From: Cellulophaga sp. HaHa_2_95
Lineage (GTDB): Bacteria > Bacteroidota > Bacteroidia > Flavobacteriales > Flavobacteriaceae
Length of the DNA stretch: 64,000 bases
Assembly (NCBI RefSeq): GCF_019278565.1
Contig: NZ_CP058988.1
Location: forward strand, 1,984,001-2,048,000
Direction of reading: 5' to 3'
In this document: positions 1 through 9,274 of the stretch, piece after piece
Numbering within the stretch: the first letter of the stretch is position 1
Layout of the letters: every line of letters starts with the position of its first letter
Position numbers and translations under genes: made by a program
The notes under the pieces: generated by a model
Told to the model about the DNA's origin: nothing
Seen by the model: the letters and a program-made list of their open reading frames with translations, nothing else
Database searches by the model: none

Positions 1-2
1 GG

Positions 3-233
3 CCTAGACAAGATGCCTTCTTTTTTGACTTTTTTCAATTCAACGCTGTAATTGGGGGCAATGCTCCTTTGGGCTTTAAGGAGGCTTCTGAAGCAGAAGA
101 TACCTTTGAAGGTGCCAACACCATGTCAATAGTAATAGAAATTCCTAATGCTATGCTGGGCACTACTACCGCTAAAAATGCTTTGGGTCTTGAAGTATAT
201 AAGACTTGGGTTACTTCAAATAAAAAACAATAA
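3..233 (+). CDS. DUF4331 family protein, C-terminal part (5' end outside window)
   Basis: The reading frame is open from the window edge to a TAA at 231-233, giving about 76 residues. The fragment begins with an FFFDFFQFN segment, the pattern seen in DUF4331 proteins, followed by an acidic stretch and a beta-rich end (SIVIEIPNAML). DUF4331 proteins are secreted or lipid-anchored and of unknown function. The next gene encodes a second, shorter DUF4331 protein 27 bp downstream, so the two are likely cotranscribed. The family call rests on this short C-terminal segment plus the neighbour, and the start cannot be seen. Confidence 0.7.
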   Translation, partial: PRQDAFFFDFFQFNAVIGGNAPLGFKEASEAEDTFEGANTMSIVIEIPNAMLGTTTAKNALGLEVYKTWVTSNKKQ

Positions 234-260
234 TAATCTATCATTTTAAATTATATACTT

Positions 261-944
261 ATGAAATTTTCAAATATACTATACGCGTGTTCTTATGTCT
301 TAGCGGTTTCTTTTTTCACTTCTTGTAATAATGACGATGACAACCAAAGTACCATGTTACCCGATGCAAATGCAGATTTTTCAGGAACCTATTCTCAGGT
401 AGATCATATGGGAAGACCCGGAATAAATACTGTTTTAAGTGCAGATGATGCAACAAAAGATAGTCAGAATAGAACCTTGCCAGCAGATATGGCAGTAGCC
501 TTTCAGGCTAGTTTTGAAGCTAGATTAGAAGCATATCACGATGTATATGCTACTATATTAGGTGCGGACCCTGCAGCCGTAAATTATGAGAACAATATTT
601 TAGGTCTAGACGTAGCCACTTTAACAGGTTATTTGGCCGCAGATGTTTTAGAAGTGGCTCCTAATTTACCTACTACATATTTTAATCCAGGTACAGATGC
701 AGATATGGATGGAAGAATCCTTGTGCCAGACGGAGACGAGGTGGCTTTAACCGGGAGAACTATTCAAGATGATGTTATTGATGTGTCCTTAATTCTTTTA
801 TTCGGAGGAATGGAAGGGGATCGTTTTAGTGGACAAGACACAGATGGTGATGGTATGGCAGATTTGCCAAGACTAACTTCTGATGGTGTTAGTATTACGG
901 CTAACCCTACAACTACCTTTCCTTATTTAGGAAATCCTGAATAA
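261..944 (+). CDS. DUF4331 family lipoprotein
   Basis: 227 aa with a lipoprotein signal peptide: a hydrophobic stretch, then FFTSC with the lipidated Cys at about residue 22, then an acidic NNDDDN tether. A GRPGINTVLS segment follows, typical of DUF4331, and the end (DDVIDVSLILLFGG and FPYLGNPE) also matches the family's C-terminal pattern. It is probably anchored in the outer membrane. It follows another DUF4331 gene and precedes a TPR lipoprotein and a TonB receptor, which suggests one envelope uptake or surface module. The function is not known. A hairpin at 963-990 separates it from the next gene. Confidence 0.75.
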   Translation: MKFSNILYACSYVLAVSFFTSCNNDDDNQSTMLPDANADFSGTYSQVDHMGRPGINTVLSADDATKDSQNRTLPADMAVAFQASFEARLEAYHDVYATILGADPAAVNYENNILGLDVATLTGYLAADVLEVAPNLPTTYFNPGTDADMDGRILVPDGDEVALTGRTIQDDVIDVSLILLFGGMEGDRFSGQDTDGDGMADLPRLTSDGVSITANPTTTFPYLGNPE

Positions 945-962
945 GGTACTATGAAGAGGAGC

Positions 963-990
963 TACAAGAGGGTGTAAAAACCCTCTTGTA
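963..990 (+). terminator. Intergenic hairpin, attenuator or weak terminator
   Basis: An 11-bp perfect stem (TACAAGAGGGT paired with its complement) encloses a 6-nt loop. It is followed by an A/T-rich stretch without a clean T-run. It sits between the DUF4331 lipoprotein gene and the TPR gene and could reduce downstream expression or protect an mRNA end. Confidence 0.5.
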
Positions 991-1027
991 ATTTAAAATT
1001 TAAGCCTAATTACAAATAAACCACCCT

Positions 1028-2305
1028 ATGAAATTTAGCATCCTAACCTTAATTTTTCTTGTAGTGCTTTCTTGCAATCCAAAAGAGAATAGCATCATTA
1101 CTAAAGCGGAAGATTATAACGCTTACTTACCTTCTATAGCACCCAAAACAACATCAAAATATTTTGAACTTTGGAATGCTAAGATTAAACCAGACAGTAT
1201 TCAAATCACCAGTTTTGGTATCGTTGCAGGACAATATGAAGCCTATTTTAAAGCAACAGGAGATATCTCTTACTTAAAAAAATCGGAACAAGCCTTAGAA
1301 AAAGCTGTAGCTATTGCCGCCACAGGAAGAGCGGGCTATCGTAGAGCATTGGCACGTAATTATATCGCACAACATCGTTTTAAAGAAGCTTTGGTTCAAG
1401 CGAATGAAGCAAGGGCAATTGGTTCGGGGTTACGAGATACCCAAAATCTTTTATTTGATGTGCATATGGAACTCGGGAACTATACATTAGCAAAAAACTA
1501 CTTGGATAGTATTACCGATATTACGAATTTTGATTTTTTAATTCGTGCCGCAAAATGGAACGATTATAGAGGAGATTTGGCAACGACTATTAATTACATG
1601 GAACAGGCGAAAGATAAAGCCGAAAAAACCTATACAAAGGCTTTAATCTTATGGTCTTACACCAACCTTGCGGACTACTACGGACATGCAGGCAGACTTT
1701 CTGATTCCTACAAATACTATTTAAAATCTTTAGCATTAGATGCAGAGAATGCCTATGCAAAAAAAGGAATCGCTTGGATTGTTTTTTCTCATGAAAAAAA
1801 TCCGAAGGAAGCTTTACGAATTTTAGATTCCGTGACTAAAAACTACCATGCGCCAGATTATTACTTACTAAAGGCAGAAATAGCAGCGTATATGGATAAT
1901 ACGGAAATGAAACTCCTCAATATAGATGAATACATTAAGAGCGTAAAAAATACGTCTTATGGAGAAATGTACAATGGGTATACGATCAATCTACATTTAG
2001 AGGAAACCAAGCAATGGGATAAGGCTTTAGAATTAGCGAAAAGAGAAGTAATTAATAGACCTACACCAGAATCCTATCATTTTTTAGCGTCTAGTTACTT
2101 AAAACTAGGGCAAAAGAAAAAAGCTTTAGCTATTGTCACAGAGCATATAGAAGGAAAGTCTTACGAGCCGGCACTACTTTTTACCTGTGCTGAAATTTAC
2201 AAAGCCAACGGATTAACTAAAAAGGCGCATGCGCTTAAGACGGAGTTGTTAGGTGCGGTGTATGAATTAGGACCTAGCTCAAAAGAAAAAATAGAATCAC
2301 TTTAA
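1028..2305 (+). CDS. Tetratricopeptide-repeat lipoprotein
   Basis: 425 aa. The N-terminus is a lipoprotein signal (LVVLSC, Cys16). The rest is alpha-helical with TPR-like helix pairs: A-x-x-x-x-A-L-x-x-A patterns near SEQALEKAVAIA, QHRFKEALVQANEA, HAGRLSDSYKYYLKSL and EKNPKEALRILDS. TPR lipoproteins normally scaffold protein interactions at the envelope. The stop codon lies 9 bp before the start of the TonB receptor gene, so the two are almost certainly cotranscribed. The partner protein is unknown; the receptor next door is the obvious candidate. Confidence 0.75.
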   Translation: MKFSILTLIFLVVLSCNPKENSIITKAEDYNAYLPSIAPKTTSKYFELWNAKIKPDSIQITSFGIVAGQYEAYFKATGDISYLKKSEQALEKAVAIAATGRAGYRRALARNYIAQHRFKEALVQANEARAIGSGLRDTQNLLFDVHMELGNYTLAKNYLDSITDITNFDFLIRAAKWNDYRGDLATTINYMEQAKDKAEKTYTKALILWSYTNLADYYGHAGRLSDSYKYYLKSLALDAENAYAKKGIAWIVFSHEKNPKEALRILDSVTKNYHAPDYYLLKAEIAAYMDNTEMKLLNIDEYIKSVKNTSYGEMYNGYTINLHLEETKQWDKALELAKREVINRPTPESYHFLASSYLKLGQKKKALAIVTEHIEGKSYEPALLFTCAEIYKANGLTKKAHALKTELLGAVYELGPSSKEKIESL

Positions 2306-2314
2306 AGATTAATT

Positions 2315-4543
2315 ATGTATAAAATTTTCGTCCTATTATGTTGTTTTCAAATGGTTCAAAGTAGCTATTCACAAACAGTGAAGGGAAAACTGATTGACGC
2401 AAGAAGCAATCCTATTGAAGGGGCGTATATTTTAAATATACATTCTGAAAAGCACACTCATAGTAATGAGTTAGGCTATTTTAAATTAGAGGATAATGAA
2501 GTAGGAGATACGCTTCGTATTGGAGCTTTAGGCTATAAAAAACTAAATTTTGTTATTCAAAATCTTACGGACAACCAGCGCATCGGTATTCAATTGATAG
2601 AAGAATCTTTTGAGTTAGATGAGATTGTTATTAGACCAACATTAAATGGGTTAAATGTAGTTTCGGCTATAGATTTAAAAACAACACCTGTAAAATCATC
2701 ACAAGAATTATTACAGAAAGTACCCGGGTTAATTATTGGTCAGCATGCAGGGGGCGGAAAAGCAGAGCAGTTATTTTTAAGAGGTTTTGATATTGATCAT
2801 GGAACAGATATCGCTATTTCTGTAGATGGTATGCCCGTAAATATGGTTTCTCATGCGCATGGCCAAGGGTATGCCGACCTACATTTTGTAATTCCAGAAA
2901 CCTTAGATCAAATAGATTTTGGTAAGGGTCCTTATTATGCTGGTAAAGGTAATTTTGCAACGGCTGCTTACGTAGACTTTACGACTAAAAAGCATTTAGA
3001 TAAGAGTATGCTTCGGTATGAAGTAGGAGATTTTGGATGGAACAGGGCCTTAGGAATGTTTAATTTGGTGAATTCCGATACAGACCATGCCTATGTAGCT
3101 ACCGAATTAACGCAATTTGATGGCGCTTTTGATTCGCCTCAGAATTTTTCAAGACTCAATCTTTTTGGGAAGTATAGTACCCAATTTAAAGATGCAAGCA
3201 CATTAGCTATTTCTGCATCACATTTTACCAGTACCTGGGATGCTTCGGGTCAAATACCCGAACGTGCTGTGGCTAGCGGATTAATTTCAAGATTCGGAGC
3301 TATAGATGATACGGAAGGTGGTACTACTAGTAGAACTAATCTTAACGCTTCATTGCTTAAAATTATGGATGAGGAGACTTTTATAAAATCAAATGTGTTC
3401 TATGCCAACTATGCATTTGAATTGTATTCTAATTTCACCTTCTTTCTAGAGGACCCAGAAAATGGTGATCAGATAAAACAGTTTGAAGATCGCGATATAT
3501 TTGGATTTAATTCGGAGCTACAAAAGAATATGACTTGGGGTACTTCTGAGGTATTGCTAAAAGCAGGAGTAGGGCTAAGGGCAGATTATAACAACGATGT
3601 AGAATTATCGCATACCTTAAATAGAAAAACAACAATAGAAAATATACAGTTAGGGAGCATCAAGGAAACCAATAGCTTTGCTCATGCAAGTCTAGATTAT
3701 ACCTTAGGCAATTGGACTATAATTCCGGGATTGCGATTAGATTATTTCAACTTCCAATATTCAGATGATTTACAAGAATCGTATTCCAATACGTCAGAGA
3801 ATAAGGCTTTTCTAGCGCCAAAGCTAAATGTGTTGTATTCTAGCAATCCGGAGCTACAAGTATTCCTAAAATCAGGAATAGGGTATCATTCCAATGATAC
3901 GCGCGTGGTGGTTGCAGCAACCGAAGAAGAAACACTTCCTGCAGCATATGGGGTAGATTTTGGAGCACTTTGGCGCCCTACACCCAAAGTATTCTTAAAT
4001 GCAACTGCCTGGTATTTGTATTTAGAACAAGAGTTTGTTTATGTGGGAGATGCAGGTATTGTAGAACCTAGTGGTAAAACAGAACGTTTTGGAGTGGATT
4101 TTGGTGTGCGTTATCAATTAACCGATTGGTTGTTTTTTAATACAGATCTAACCTTGACAAAAGCACGAAGTATAGAAGAAGCTACTGGAGAGGATTATAT
4201 TCCGCTTGCACCAGATTTTACGATGGCAGGAGGGTTCAGCGTGCTTAATTTAGGACGGTTCTCAGGAGGTATCAATTATCGTTTTATAGATGACCGACCA
4301 GCAAATGAAGATAATTCTATTGTTGCAGAAGGGTATTTTGTTAGCGATGTAAAGCTTGACTATCAAGTTTCTAAAAATTTAGGAATTGGTATTACAGTAG
4401 AGAATTTATTGGATACAGAATGGAATGAAACTCAATTTGCAACAACATCAAGGCTCCAGAATGAAATAACACCCGTAGAAGAAATTCATTTTATTCCTGG
4501 AACGCCATTTTTTCTAAAAGGAAGTTTAACATATACTTTTTAA
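2315..4543 (+). CDS. TonB-dependent receptor with CarboxypepD_reg-like domain
   Basis: 742 aa. A signal peptide (about residues 1-20, ending SYSQ) is followed by a carboxypeptidase-regulatory-like beta domain (about 22-105, starting VKGKLIDARSNPIEGAYI). Then come a plug domain (about 115-225, with VPGLIIGQHAGGGKAEQLFLR) and a 22-strand-type barrel ending in a C-terminal Phe (LTYTF). Such receptors import large or scarce ligands across the outer membrane using TonB energy. The plug contains a His-rich segment (DIDHGTD, MVSHAHGQGYADLHF), which could hint at a metal-related ligand, but the substrate is not determinable from sequence. It is the last gene of the DUF4331/TPR module, and a strong terminator follows. 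Confidence 0.88.
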   Translation: MYKIFVLLCCFQMVQSSYSQTVKGKLIDARSNPIEGAYILNIHSEKHTHSNELGYFKLEDNEVGDTLRIGALGYKKLNFVIQNLTDNQRIGIQLIEESFELDEIVIRPTLNGLNVVSAIDLKTTPVKSSQELLQKVPGLIIGQHAGGGKAEQLFLRGFDIDHGTDIAISVDGMPVNMVSHAHGQGYADLHFVIPETLDQIDFGKGPYYAGKGNFATAAYVDFTTKKHLDKSMLRYEVGDFGWNRALGMFNLVNSDTDHAYVATELTQFDGAFDSPQNFSRLNLFGKYSTQFKDASTLAISASHFTSTWDASGQIPERAVASGLISRFGAIDDTEGGTTSRTNLNASLLKIMDEETFIKSNVFYANYAFELYSNFTFFLEDPENGDQIKQFEDRDIFGFNSELQKNMTWGTSEVLLKAGVGLRADYNNDVELSHTLNRKTTIENIQLGSIKETNSFAHASLDYTLGNWTIIPGLRLDYFNFQYSDDLQESYSNTSENKAFLAPKLNVLYSSNPELQVFLKSGIGYHSNDTRVVVAATEEETLPAAYGVDFGALWRPTPKVFLNATAWYLYLEQEFVYVGDAGIVEPSGKTERFGVDFGVRYQLTDWLFFNTDLTLTKARSIEEATGEDYIPLAPDFTMAGGFSVLNLGRFSGGINYRFIDDRPANEDNSIVAEGYFVSDVKLDYQVSKNLGIGITVENLLDTEWNETQFATTSRLQNEITPVEEIHFIPGTPFFLKGSLTYTF

Positions 4544-4584
4544 ATAAAACGCAAAAGGCAGTGGTTGCTTTTGTTTTTAGGTTG

Positions 4585-4618
4585 AAGCCTCGTAATTGAA
4601 AAATTACGAGGCTTTTTT
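4585..4618 (+). terminator. Rho-independent terminator after the TonB receptor gene
   Basis: A perfect 13-bp stem (AAGCCTCGTAATT and its complement) closes a GAAA tetraloop and runs directly into a T-run. It lies about 40 bp after the TonB receptor stop codon and ends the DUF4331/TPR/TonB transcription unit. Confidence 0.92.
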
Positions 4619-4723
4619 GTTGAAGTGTATTATTTCAAAGATAAACGGTAAAACCTAGTCTGGAGATTTCTCGTAAGTAGTTTTAATTGAGATACCTACT
4701 ATTAATTTTAAACCTATTAAACT

Positions 4724-4855
4724 ATGATTTATTTTATACTCATCTTAGAACTATACATTGTATTGCATTTAAGCCTCGTAGTGTACCTAGCGCAAAAAAA
4801 ACTTAATGAAGAAATTAAGTTGGCTAATTTTTATACGACTAAAACCAAAAAGTAG
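4724..4855 (+). CDS. Possible 43-aa single-pass membrane peptide
   Basis: An ATG at 4724 opens a 43-codon frame ending in TAG at 4853-4855. The product has about 22 hydrophobic residues (MIYFILILELYIVLHLSLVV), then a basic Lys-rich tail ending TKTKK: one membrane helix with a charged tail. It lies alone between a terminator and the next gene. Short hydrophobic frames arise by chance in AT-rich DNA, so this is tentative; it resembles no family I can name. Confidence 0.35.
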   Translation: MIYFILILELYIVLHLSLVVYLAQKKLNEEIKLANFYTTKTKK

Positions 4856-4944
4856 TACTAAAGGAAGTCCATTAGCGTAAGAATTAATTTCAGTTTCTAT
4901 AGCGATATAATTCATAGCTTTGGCGGGTCAATATTTGTTGGAGG

Positions 4945-6027
4945 ATGCGAGGAAATGAAATTGCAATTGTTTTAGTATTACTATTCTTTTTTAAAGGATA
5001 CAGTCAAGAAGTTGCGCAAGATTCAACAAAAAATCTGAATGTAACCATCTTCCCTGTGGCTTTTTATACGGCAGAAACAGATTTTGGCTTTGGAGCTTTA
5101 GGCGTAGCGTCTTTCTGGATGAAAAATCAACCTAGAACTACAAGAGCTTCTTCCTTACAATTAGGGGCTAGTTATACCACTAAAAATCAAATATTAATTT
5201 ACGTTCCTTTTGAGCTATATACGCATGAAGAAAAATGGCGGTATGTTGGAGAAGTGGGCTATTATAGATATGTCTATAATTATTTTGGACAAGGAATAGC
5301 TAGTAAGGAAAGTAATTTGGAAACTTATGAGGTGAGTTTTCCAAGAGTTCGGCTTTCCGTTTTAAGACAAGTACTTCCTAATATATCTGCAGGTCTTAGT
5401 TATGAATTGGATGATTTTAAAAATTTAAAAGCAGCAGAAGGTGGTGTTCTAGGAACTTCAGAGGTTATAGGGAAAGAAGGCGGAGCAGTTTCTAATATAG
5501 GAGCCGTGGTACATTATGATTCTCGGGATCATATTTTTTATCCTACCAAAGGGTTCTTTATCCAAGCCAGTTATTTTGTTTCTTCGAGTTTATTAGGTTC
5601 TAGTTTTAATTACAACAAGTTTATTCTAGATAATAGATTCTATCAAAAAGTAGGCAAAAATCAAGTGTTGGCGGCAAATTTATTTTTGGGTACTGCCTCA
5701 GATGGAATGCCTTTTTTAGATCAATTTACCTTAGGAGGTAAAAGAACACGAGGAATTAATAGCAGGCGCTATCAAGATAATTCTGAAGCTAGTTTTGCCT
5801 TAGAGTATCGTTTTCCAATTATCAATAGGATTGGTGGTGTTGTTTTTGGTTCTACGGGTACCGTTGCTCCTAATTTAGACGATGTCTTTTCCTCGCCTTA
5901 TAAAAATTCAGGAGGTGTAGGACTTCGCTATATAATCAATAAAAGAGATGGTGTACGTATTCGAGCCGATTACGGAAGGTCTAGTGAAGGCGGTATTTTT
6001 ACCTTCACCATCAAAGAAGCTTTTTAA
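4945..6027 (+). CDS. BamA/TamA-like outer-membrane beta-barrel protein (surface-antigen D15 type)
   Basis: 360 aa with a signal peptide (ending KGYSQ). The mature part is an Omp85-type C-terminal barrel. Amphipathic strands, the LGGKRTRGINSRRYQDNSE segment (an RGF/RGxR-like lid-loop motif of D15 proteins) and the final strand GVRIRADYGRSSEGGIFTF support this. The length fits a barrel-only member lacking POTRA repeats, so it is unlikely to be the essential BamA. It is probably an outer-membrane pore or accessory secretion barrel. A GGAGG stretch abuts the ATG at 4945 with no spacing. The stop codon touches the stop of the convergent exporter gene. Confidence 0.75.
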   Translation: MRGNEIAIVLVLLFFFKGYSQEVAQDSTKNLNVTIFPVAFYTAETDFGFGALGVASFWMKNQPRTTRASSLQLGASYTTKNQILIYVPFELYTHEEKWRYVGEVGYYRYVYNYFGQGIASKESNLETYEVSFPRVRLSVLRQVLPNISAGLSYELDDFKNLKAAEGGVLGTSEVIGKEGGAVSNIGAVVHYDSRDHIFYPTKGFFIQASYFVSSSLLGSSFNYNKFILDNRFYQKVGKNQVLAANLFLGTASDGMPFLDQFTLGGKRTRGINSRRYQDNSEASFALEYRFPIINRIGGVVFGSTGTVAPNLDDVFSSPYKNSGGVGLRYIINKRDGVRIRADYGRSSEGGIFTFTIKEAF

Positions 6028-8268
6028 TTACATAAATTTTCGAATCAATACCGGAAGCAGCAACAAATCTAAAAGTAGTGCTGTAAATAATGTAGCGCTG
6101 ATAAGCAGTCCTATAATTAAACTAGGATTGTGAATAGAAAACAATAAGGTCATAAATCCAAAAAAGAGTAGTAGTGTGGTAATAATTAACGCTCTACCCG
6201 TTTCTAAGAAGGTAGTTTCTAAAGCACGTTCTTTGGTCAACCCTTTAGAGATAGCAATTTTATACTTGCCTAAAAAATGTATGGTATCATCTACAGCAAT
6301 ACCAAATACAATTGCAAATACGATAGATACAGGGGCATCTAACGGAATGTTTAGAAAGCCAAGTAAGGCGCCGGCAAATAGTAGCGGAACCATATTAGGG
6401 ATCAAAGAGATGATGACGAGTTTTATATTTTTGAATAAGAAAGCCATAATAATCCCCACCAACAGCAAGCCCATTAGCAAGCCTTGAAATAAACTAGCTT
6501 GAATATAAGAGGCATTTTTATCCATGAGCATACCCTTACCGGTAACTCTAAAGTTTACGATACTCGTATCAATATGTGTAGCAACAAAAGCATCAATTTT
6601 ATCATACGTTTTTACCAGACTATCCGTGCCAATATCAAGAACATTAGCAATAATTCTAGCTTTGGTTTTACTGCTGTCCGTAAACTTATCTAATTGTTGT
6701 CGCGCATATCTAGAAGCATCCTTTTTATAGTTGTCAAATTCCTTTTGTGTATCGGGTAAGACAAAAAAAGCGGTTTTGTTTAAATGGTTTGCTTTGTTTA
6801 GTGCTTTAAAAATTGAATTTACAGAGCGTATGTTATCTACATTTTCTGTTTCTTGAAGCAGTTGATTTACTTTTTCAATTTCTTGGGCTACAGCAAAATC
6901 TGTAACCTTATAGCCTTGTTTTGTTTGCACGGCCAATTCTATGGTTCTAAAACCAGAATATTCATTTTGAAAAAAAGCAAAATCTTCTGCAATCTTACTA
7001 TTGTTAGGTAAGCTAGTTTTAAAAGTGTAGTTCGTGTTTACTAGGCTTAGACCATACACACAAACTACCGTAAAAATAATACTGACGCTTATGATGCTCT
7101 TTGGTTGCGCCATCGTAAAAGCATTCATTTTTAACAAGTACTTTTGCCAGAAAGTCGACTTGCTTTTTTTAGGGAGGAGGGTTGAATTTTTAAAGATCAG
7201 GACTAGAGAGCTGGTAAAGAAAACTACGGTAATATAAGCGATAAGTACGCCAATGGCAGAGTTCACACCAAAATCTCTAATACCCACCAATTTCGAAAAT
7301 AGTAAGGATAAAAAGCCTATAGCCGTAGTCACAGAGGTTAATAAAGTAGATAAACCCACTTCTTTTAATGACTGTACAATTGCAGTTTGTCGCGCAACTC
7401 CTACTTTAATTTTTTCCAGAAAATTATCAAGGATATGTATAACATCCGAAGTACCCACAATAAGCATTAGAATAGGGTAGAAGGCCGCCAAAGCACTGAG
7501 CTCTTTTCCCAATAAAGATAGGGTGCCTAGAAAAATTAACAAGGCTACAAATATGGATATTAGGGTGATAAATACAATTGCGGTACGTTTATAAATAATG
7601 TAGAGTACAATAAGCACTAGTATCAGGGAAACAATTGAAGTAACCGTCAGCTCTCTTTTTTGCATTTGCACTAAGGCTTCATAGAATGAGGTTCTCCCCA
7701 TTAAGTGGTTGGAACTAAAGTTATGTTCACTTAATAAGGTTCTTGTAGCATCTAATAAAGTTACAGATTGCTGATATTCTAAATTATCTTCGGTCTCTAG
7801 AAAGACTACTAAGGAGTGTGCATTTTGATCAATGAAAGAACCAATGAAAAAATTGTCTTCTTGTATTTTTTCCCAATCAGCGGTATATTGTGTTTCGTCA
7901 TCAATATGCAACACGGGGAGCTTTGTATAGCCAAAAGAAGTTTTTAGCGGATAGGATAAACTAGTTAAAGAATTAGCTTCCGTGACATAAGGCAATGATT
8001 TTGCAGCAAGGGTAAACTGGTCAAAATTTTCTAAAAACTCTTTATCAAAAATACCTCCTTCATTTTCTACAGCCACCAACAAGAAGTTATCATCGGTAGA
8101 AAAGTCTTTTATGAATGCTTCGTAAAATAATAAATCATCATCACCTGTTGGGAAAAACTGACTAAAATCAAAAGAGAACTTTAAATTAGGAAGCAAAAAG
8201 CCAGACCCAATAGATAAGAGGACAAAAACACCTAAGATGATTTTTTTAAACGAAAGAATTTTAAGCAT
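6028..8268 (-). CDS. RND superfamily exporter (MMPL / COG1033 type)
   Basis: 746 aa with the duplicated RND architecture. There is one N-terminal membrane helix, a large periplasmic domain, a cluster of helices (about 205-360), a second periplasmic domain, and a second cluster up to the C-terminus. The GTSDVIHILDNF and GIAVDDTIHFLGKY segments in the helix clusters are the acidic motifs typical of MMPL/RND exporters. Members export lipids, hydrophobic compounds or hopanoid-like molecules using the proton gradient; the substrate here is unknown. There is no adjacent membrane-fusion protein or TolC partner, as expected for this subclass. The stop codon directly abuts that of the convergent barrel gene. 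Confidence 0.85.
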   Translation of the reverse strand: MLKILSFKKIILGVFVLLSIGSGFLLPNLKFSFDFSQFFPTGDDDLLFYEAFIKDFSTDDNFLLVAVENEGGIFDKEFLENFDQFTLAAKSLPYVTEANSLTSLSYPLKTSFGYTKLPVLHIDDETQYTADWEKIQEDNFFIGSFIDQNAHSLVVFLETEDNLEYQQSVTLLDATRTLLSEHNFSSNHLMGRTSFYEALVQMQKRELTVTSIVSLILVLIVLYIIYKRTAIVFITLISIFVALLIFLGTLSLLGKELSALAAFYPILMLIVGTSDVIHILDNFLEKIKVGVARQTAIVQSLKEVGLSTLLTSVTTAIGFLSLLFSKLVGIRDFGVNSAIGVLIAYITVVFFTSSLVLIFKNSTLLPKKSKSTFWQKYLLKMNAFTMAQPKSIISVSIIFTVVCVYGLSLVNTNYTFKTSLPNNSKIAEDFAFFQNEYSGFRTIELAVQTKQGYKVTDFAVAQEIEKVNQLLQETENVDNIRSVNSIFKALNKANHLNKTAFFVLPDTQKEFDNYKKDASRYARQQLDKFTDSSKTKARIIANVLDIGTDSLVKTYDKIDAFVATHIDTSIVNFRVTGKGMLMDKNASYIQASLFQGLLMGLLLVGIIMAFLFKNIKLVIISLIPNMVPLLFAGALLGFLNIPLDAPVSIVFAIVFGIAVDDTIHFLGKYKIAISKGLTKERALETTFLETGRALIITTLLLFFGFMTLLFSIHNPSLIIGLLISATLFTALLLDLLLLPVLIRKFM

Positions 8269-8326
8269 ATAATCAATTCATAATGCCCAAATTGAAACAC
8301 GGTAGTGGGCATTCAAAATTAACGAA

Positions 8327-9109
8327 TTATAAATTAGTCCAGTTATCTAAATCCAAGGTCCAGTCATAGCTCTTATAAGTGATTTCGATGTCCTTTGTGG
8401 TTGGAATGATGTTGTTTTCTTTTAGAATTTTTTTTACGCCTTTTTTTGATCCAAAATCGCCTCTAAACCAACTAAACAAAGAAGTTACAGCTACAGATTT
8501 ATTTTCTGCAGTATATGTCGTTGTTTTTACTAAATACTCTTGGGTTCCTTTGTTAAACTGTTCGTTTATGTGCTCTGGAGAATAAATAGCTACAGGAGGG
8601 CAATCTTTAGCGCCACAATTAAGTGCAAAATGCACTCGATAATCACGAGTATCAACTCTTAATTTTCTTTCAAATTTATTAGGGAACCATTTGCGAATTA
8701 ATCCTAAGCCTAAAGGCCATTGAGACTTTCTGATAATACCGTGTTCAATCTTCGCAAAAGACACCGTTTCCCCTGCAATAGTAATCTGCTCACGGCTAAA
8801 AAAATCTCTGCGATCATTGTATAACTCAGGCGTATCACTTAAAATTAGTTGAATATATCCGTTGTAAATATTCACCCAAAACGCTAGTTTCTCCTGATCT
8901 GTAGGTAATGCACTTTCTAAATCTTCTAAAGTGCTGTTCGCAAGTTGTTCTTGAATAGCACTAACGTCTTCTCCGTTTTTTATTTTCAAAAGAAAATCTT
9001 CAGAAAGTGTATTGTAATCTTTCCCTTGCTGTGCGGTCATGGATCCTACGGTAAGAATAATAGTAAATAATGTAATGAAAAATCTGATATTTTTTGTTTT
9101 GCGTTTCAT
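8327..9109 (-). CDS. DUF547 domain-containing secreted protein
   Basis: 260 aa with a signal peptide (ending GSMTAQQ). The DUF547 core is visible: AFWVNIYNGYIQ, then FSREQITIAGETVSFAKIEHGIIR, then the Cys motif ALNCGAKDCPP. DUF547 resembles a papain/transglutaminase-like fold in some analyses, but no function is established. The protein is predicted to be periplasmic or extracellular. It lies 59 bp upstream of the RND exporter gene on the same strand and may be cotranscribed with it. Confidence 0.85.
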   Translation of the reverse strand: MKRKTKNIRFFITLFTIILTVGSMTAQQGKDYNTLSEDFLLKIKNGEDVSAIQEQLANSTLEDLESALPTDQEKLAFWVNIYNGYIQLILSDTPELYNDRRDFFSREQITIAGETVSFAKIEHGIIRKSQWPLGLGLIRKWFPNKFERKLRVDTRDYRVHFALNCGAKDCPPVAIYSPEHINEQFNKGTQEYLVKTTTYTAENKSVAVTSLFSWFRGDFGSKKGVKKILKENNIIPTTKDIEITYKSYDWTLDLDNWTNL

Positions 9110-9274
9110 TTGAACTGATATTTGTGTTGTATCTTGCTTTACTTACGAGATAATAGCGTTGTAGGTTTTGTCGTAAATAAATAAAACCCTTTCGTATAAA
9201 ATTACGTAAATAGAAATGTTACTGTAACTCAAATAAATAAGTTGTAACGCTTTTTGAATTGAAAGACGTTTTTT

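Noticed and set aside
6020..6035. Abutting stop codons of convergent genes with no terminator
   Set aside because: Seen directly, but such tight convergence is common in compact bacterial genomes and gives no further signal.
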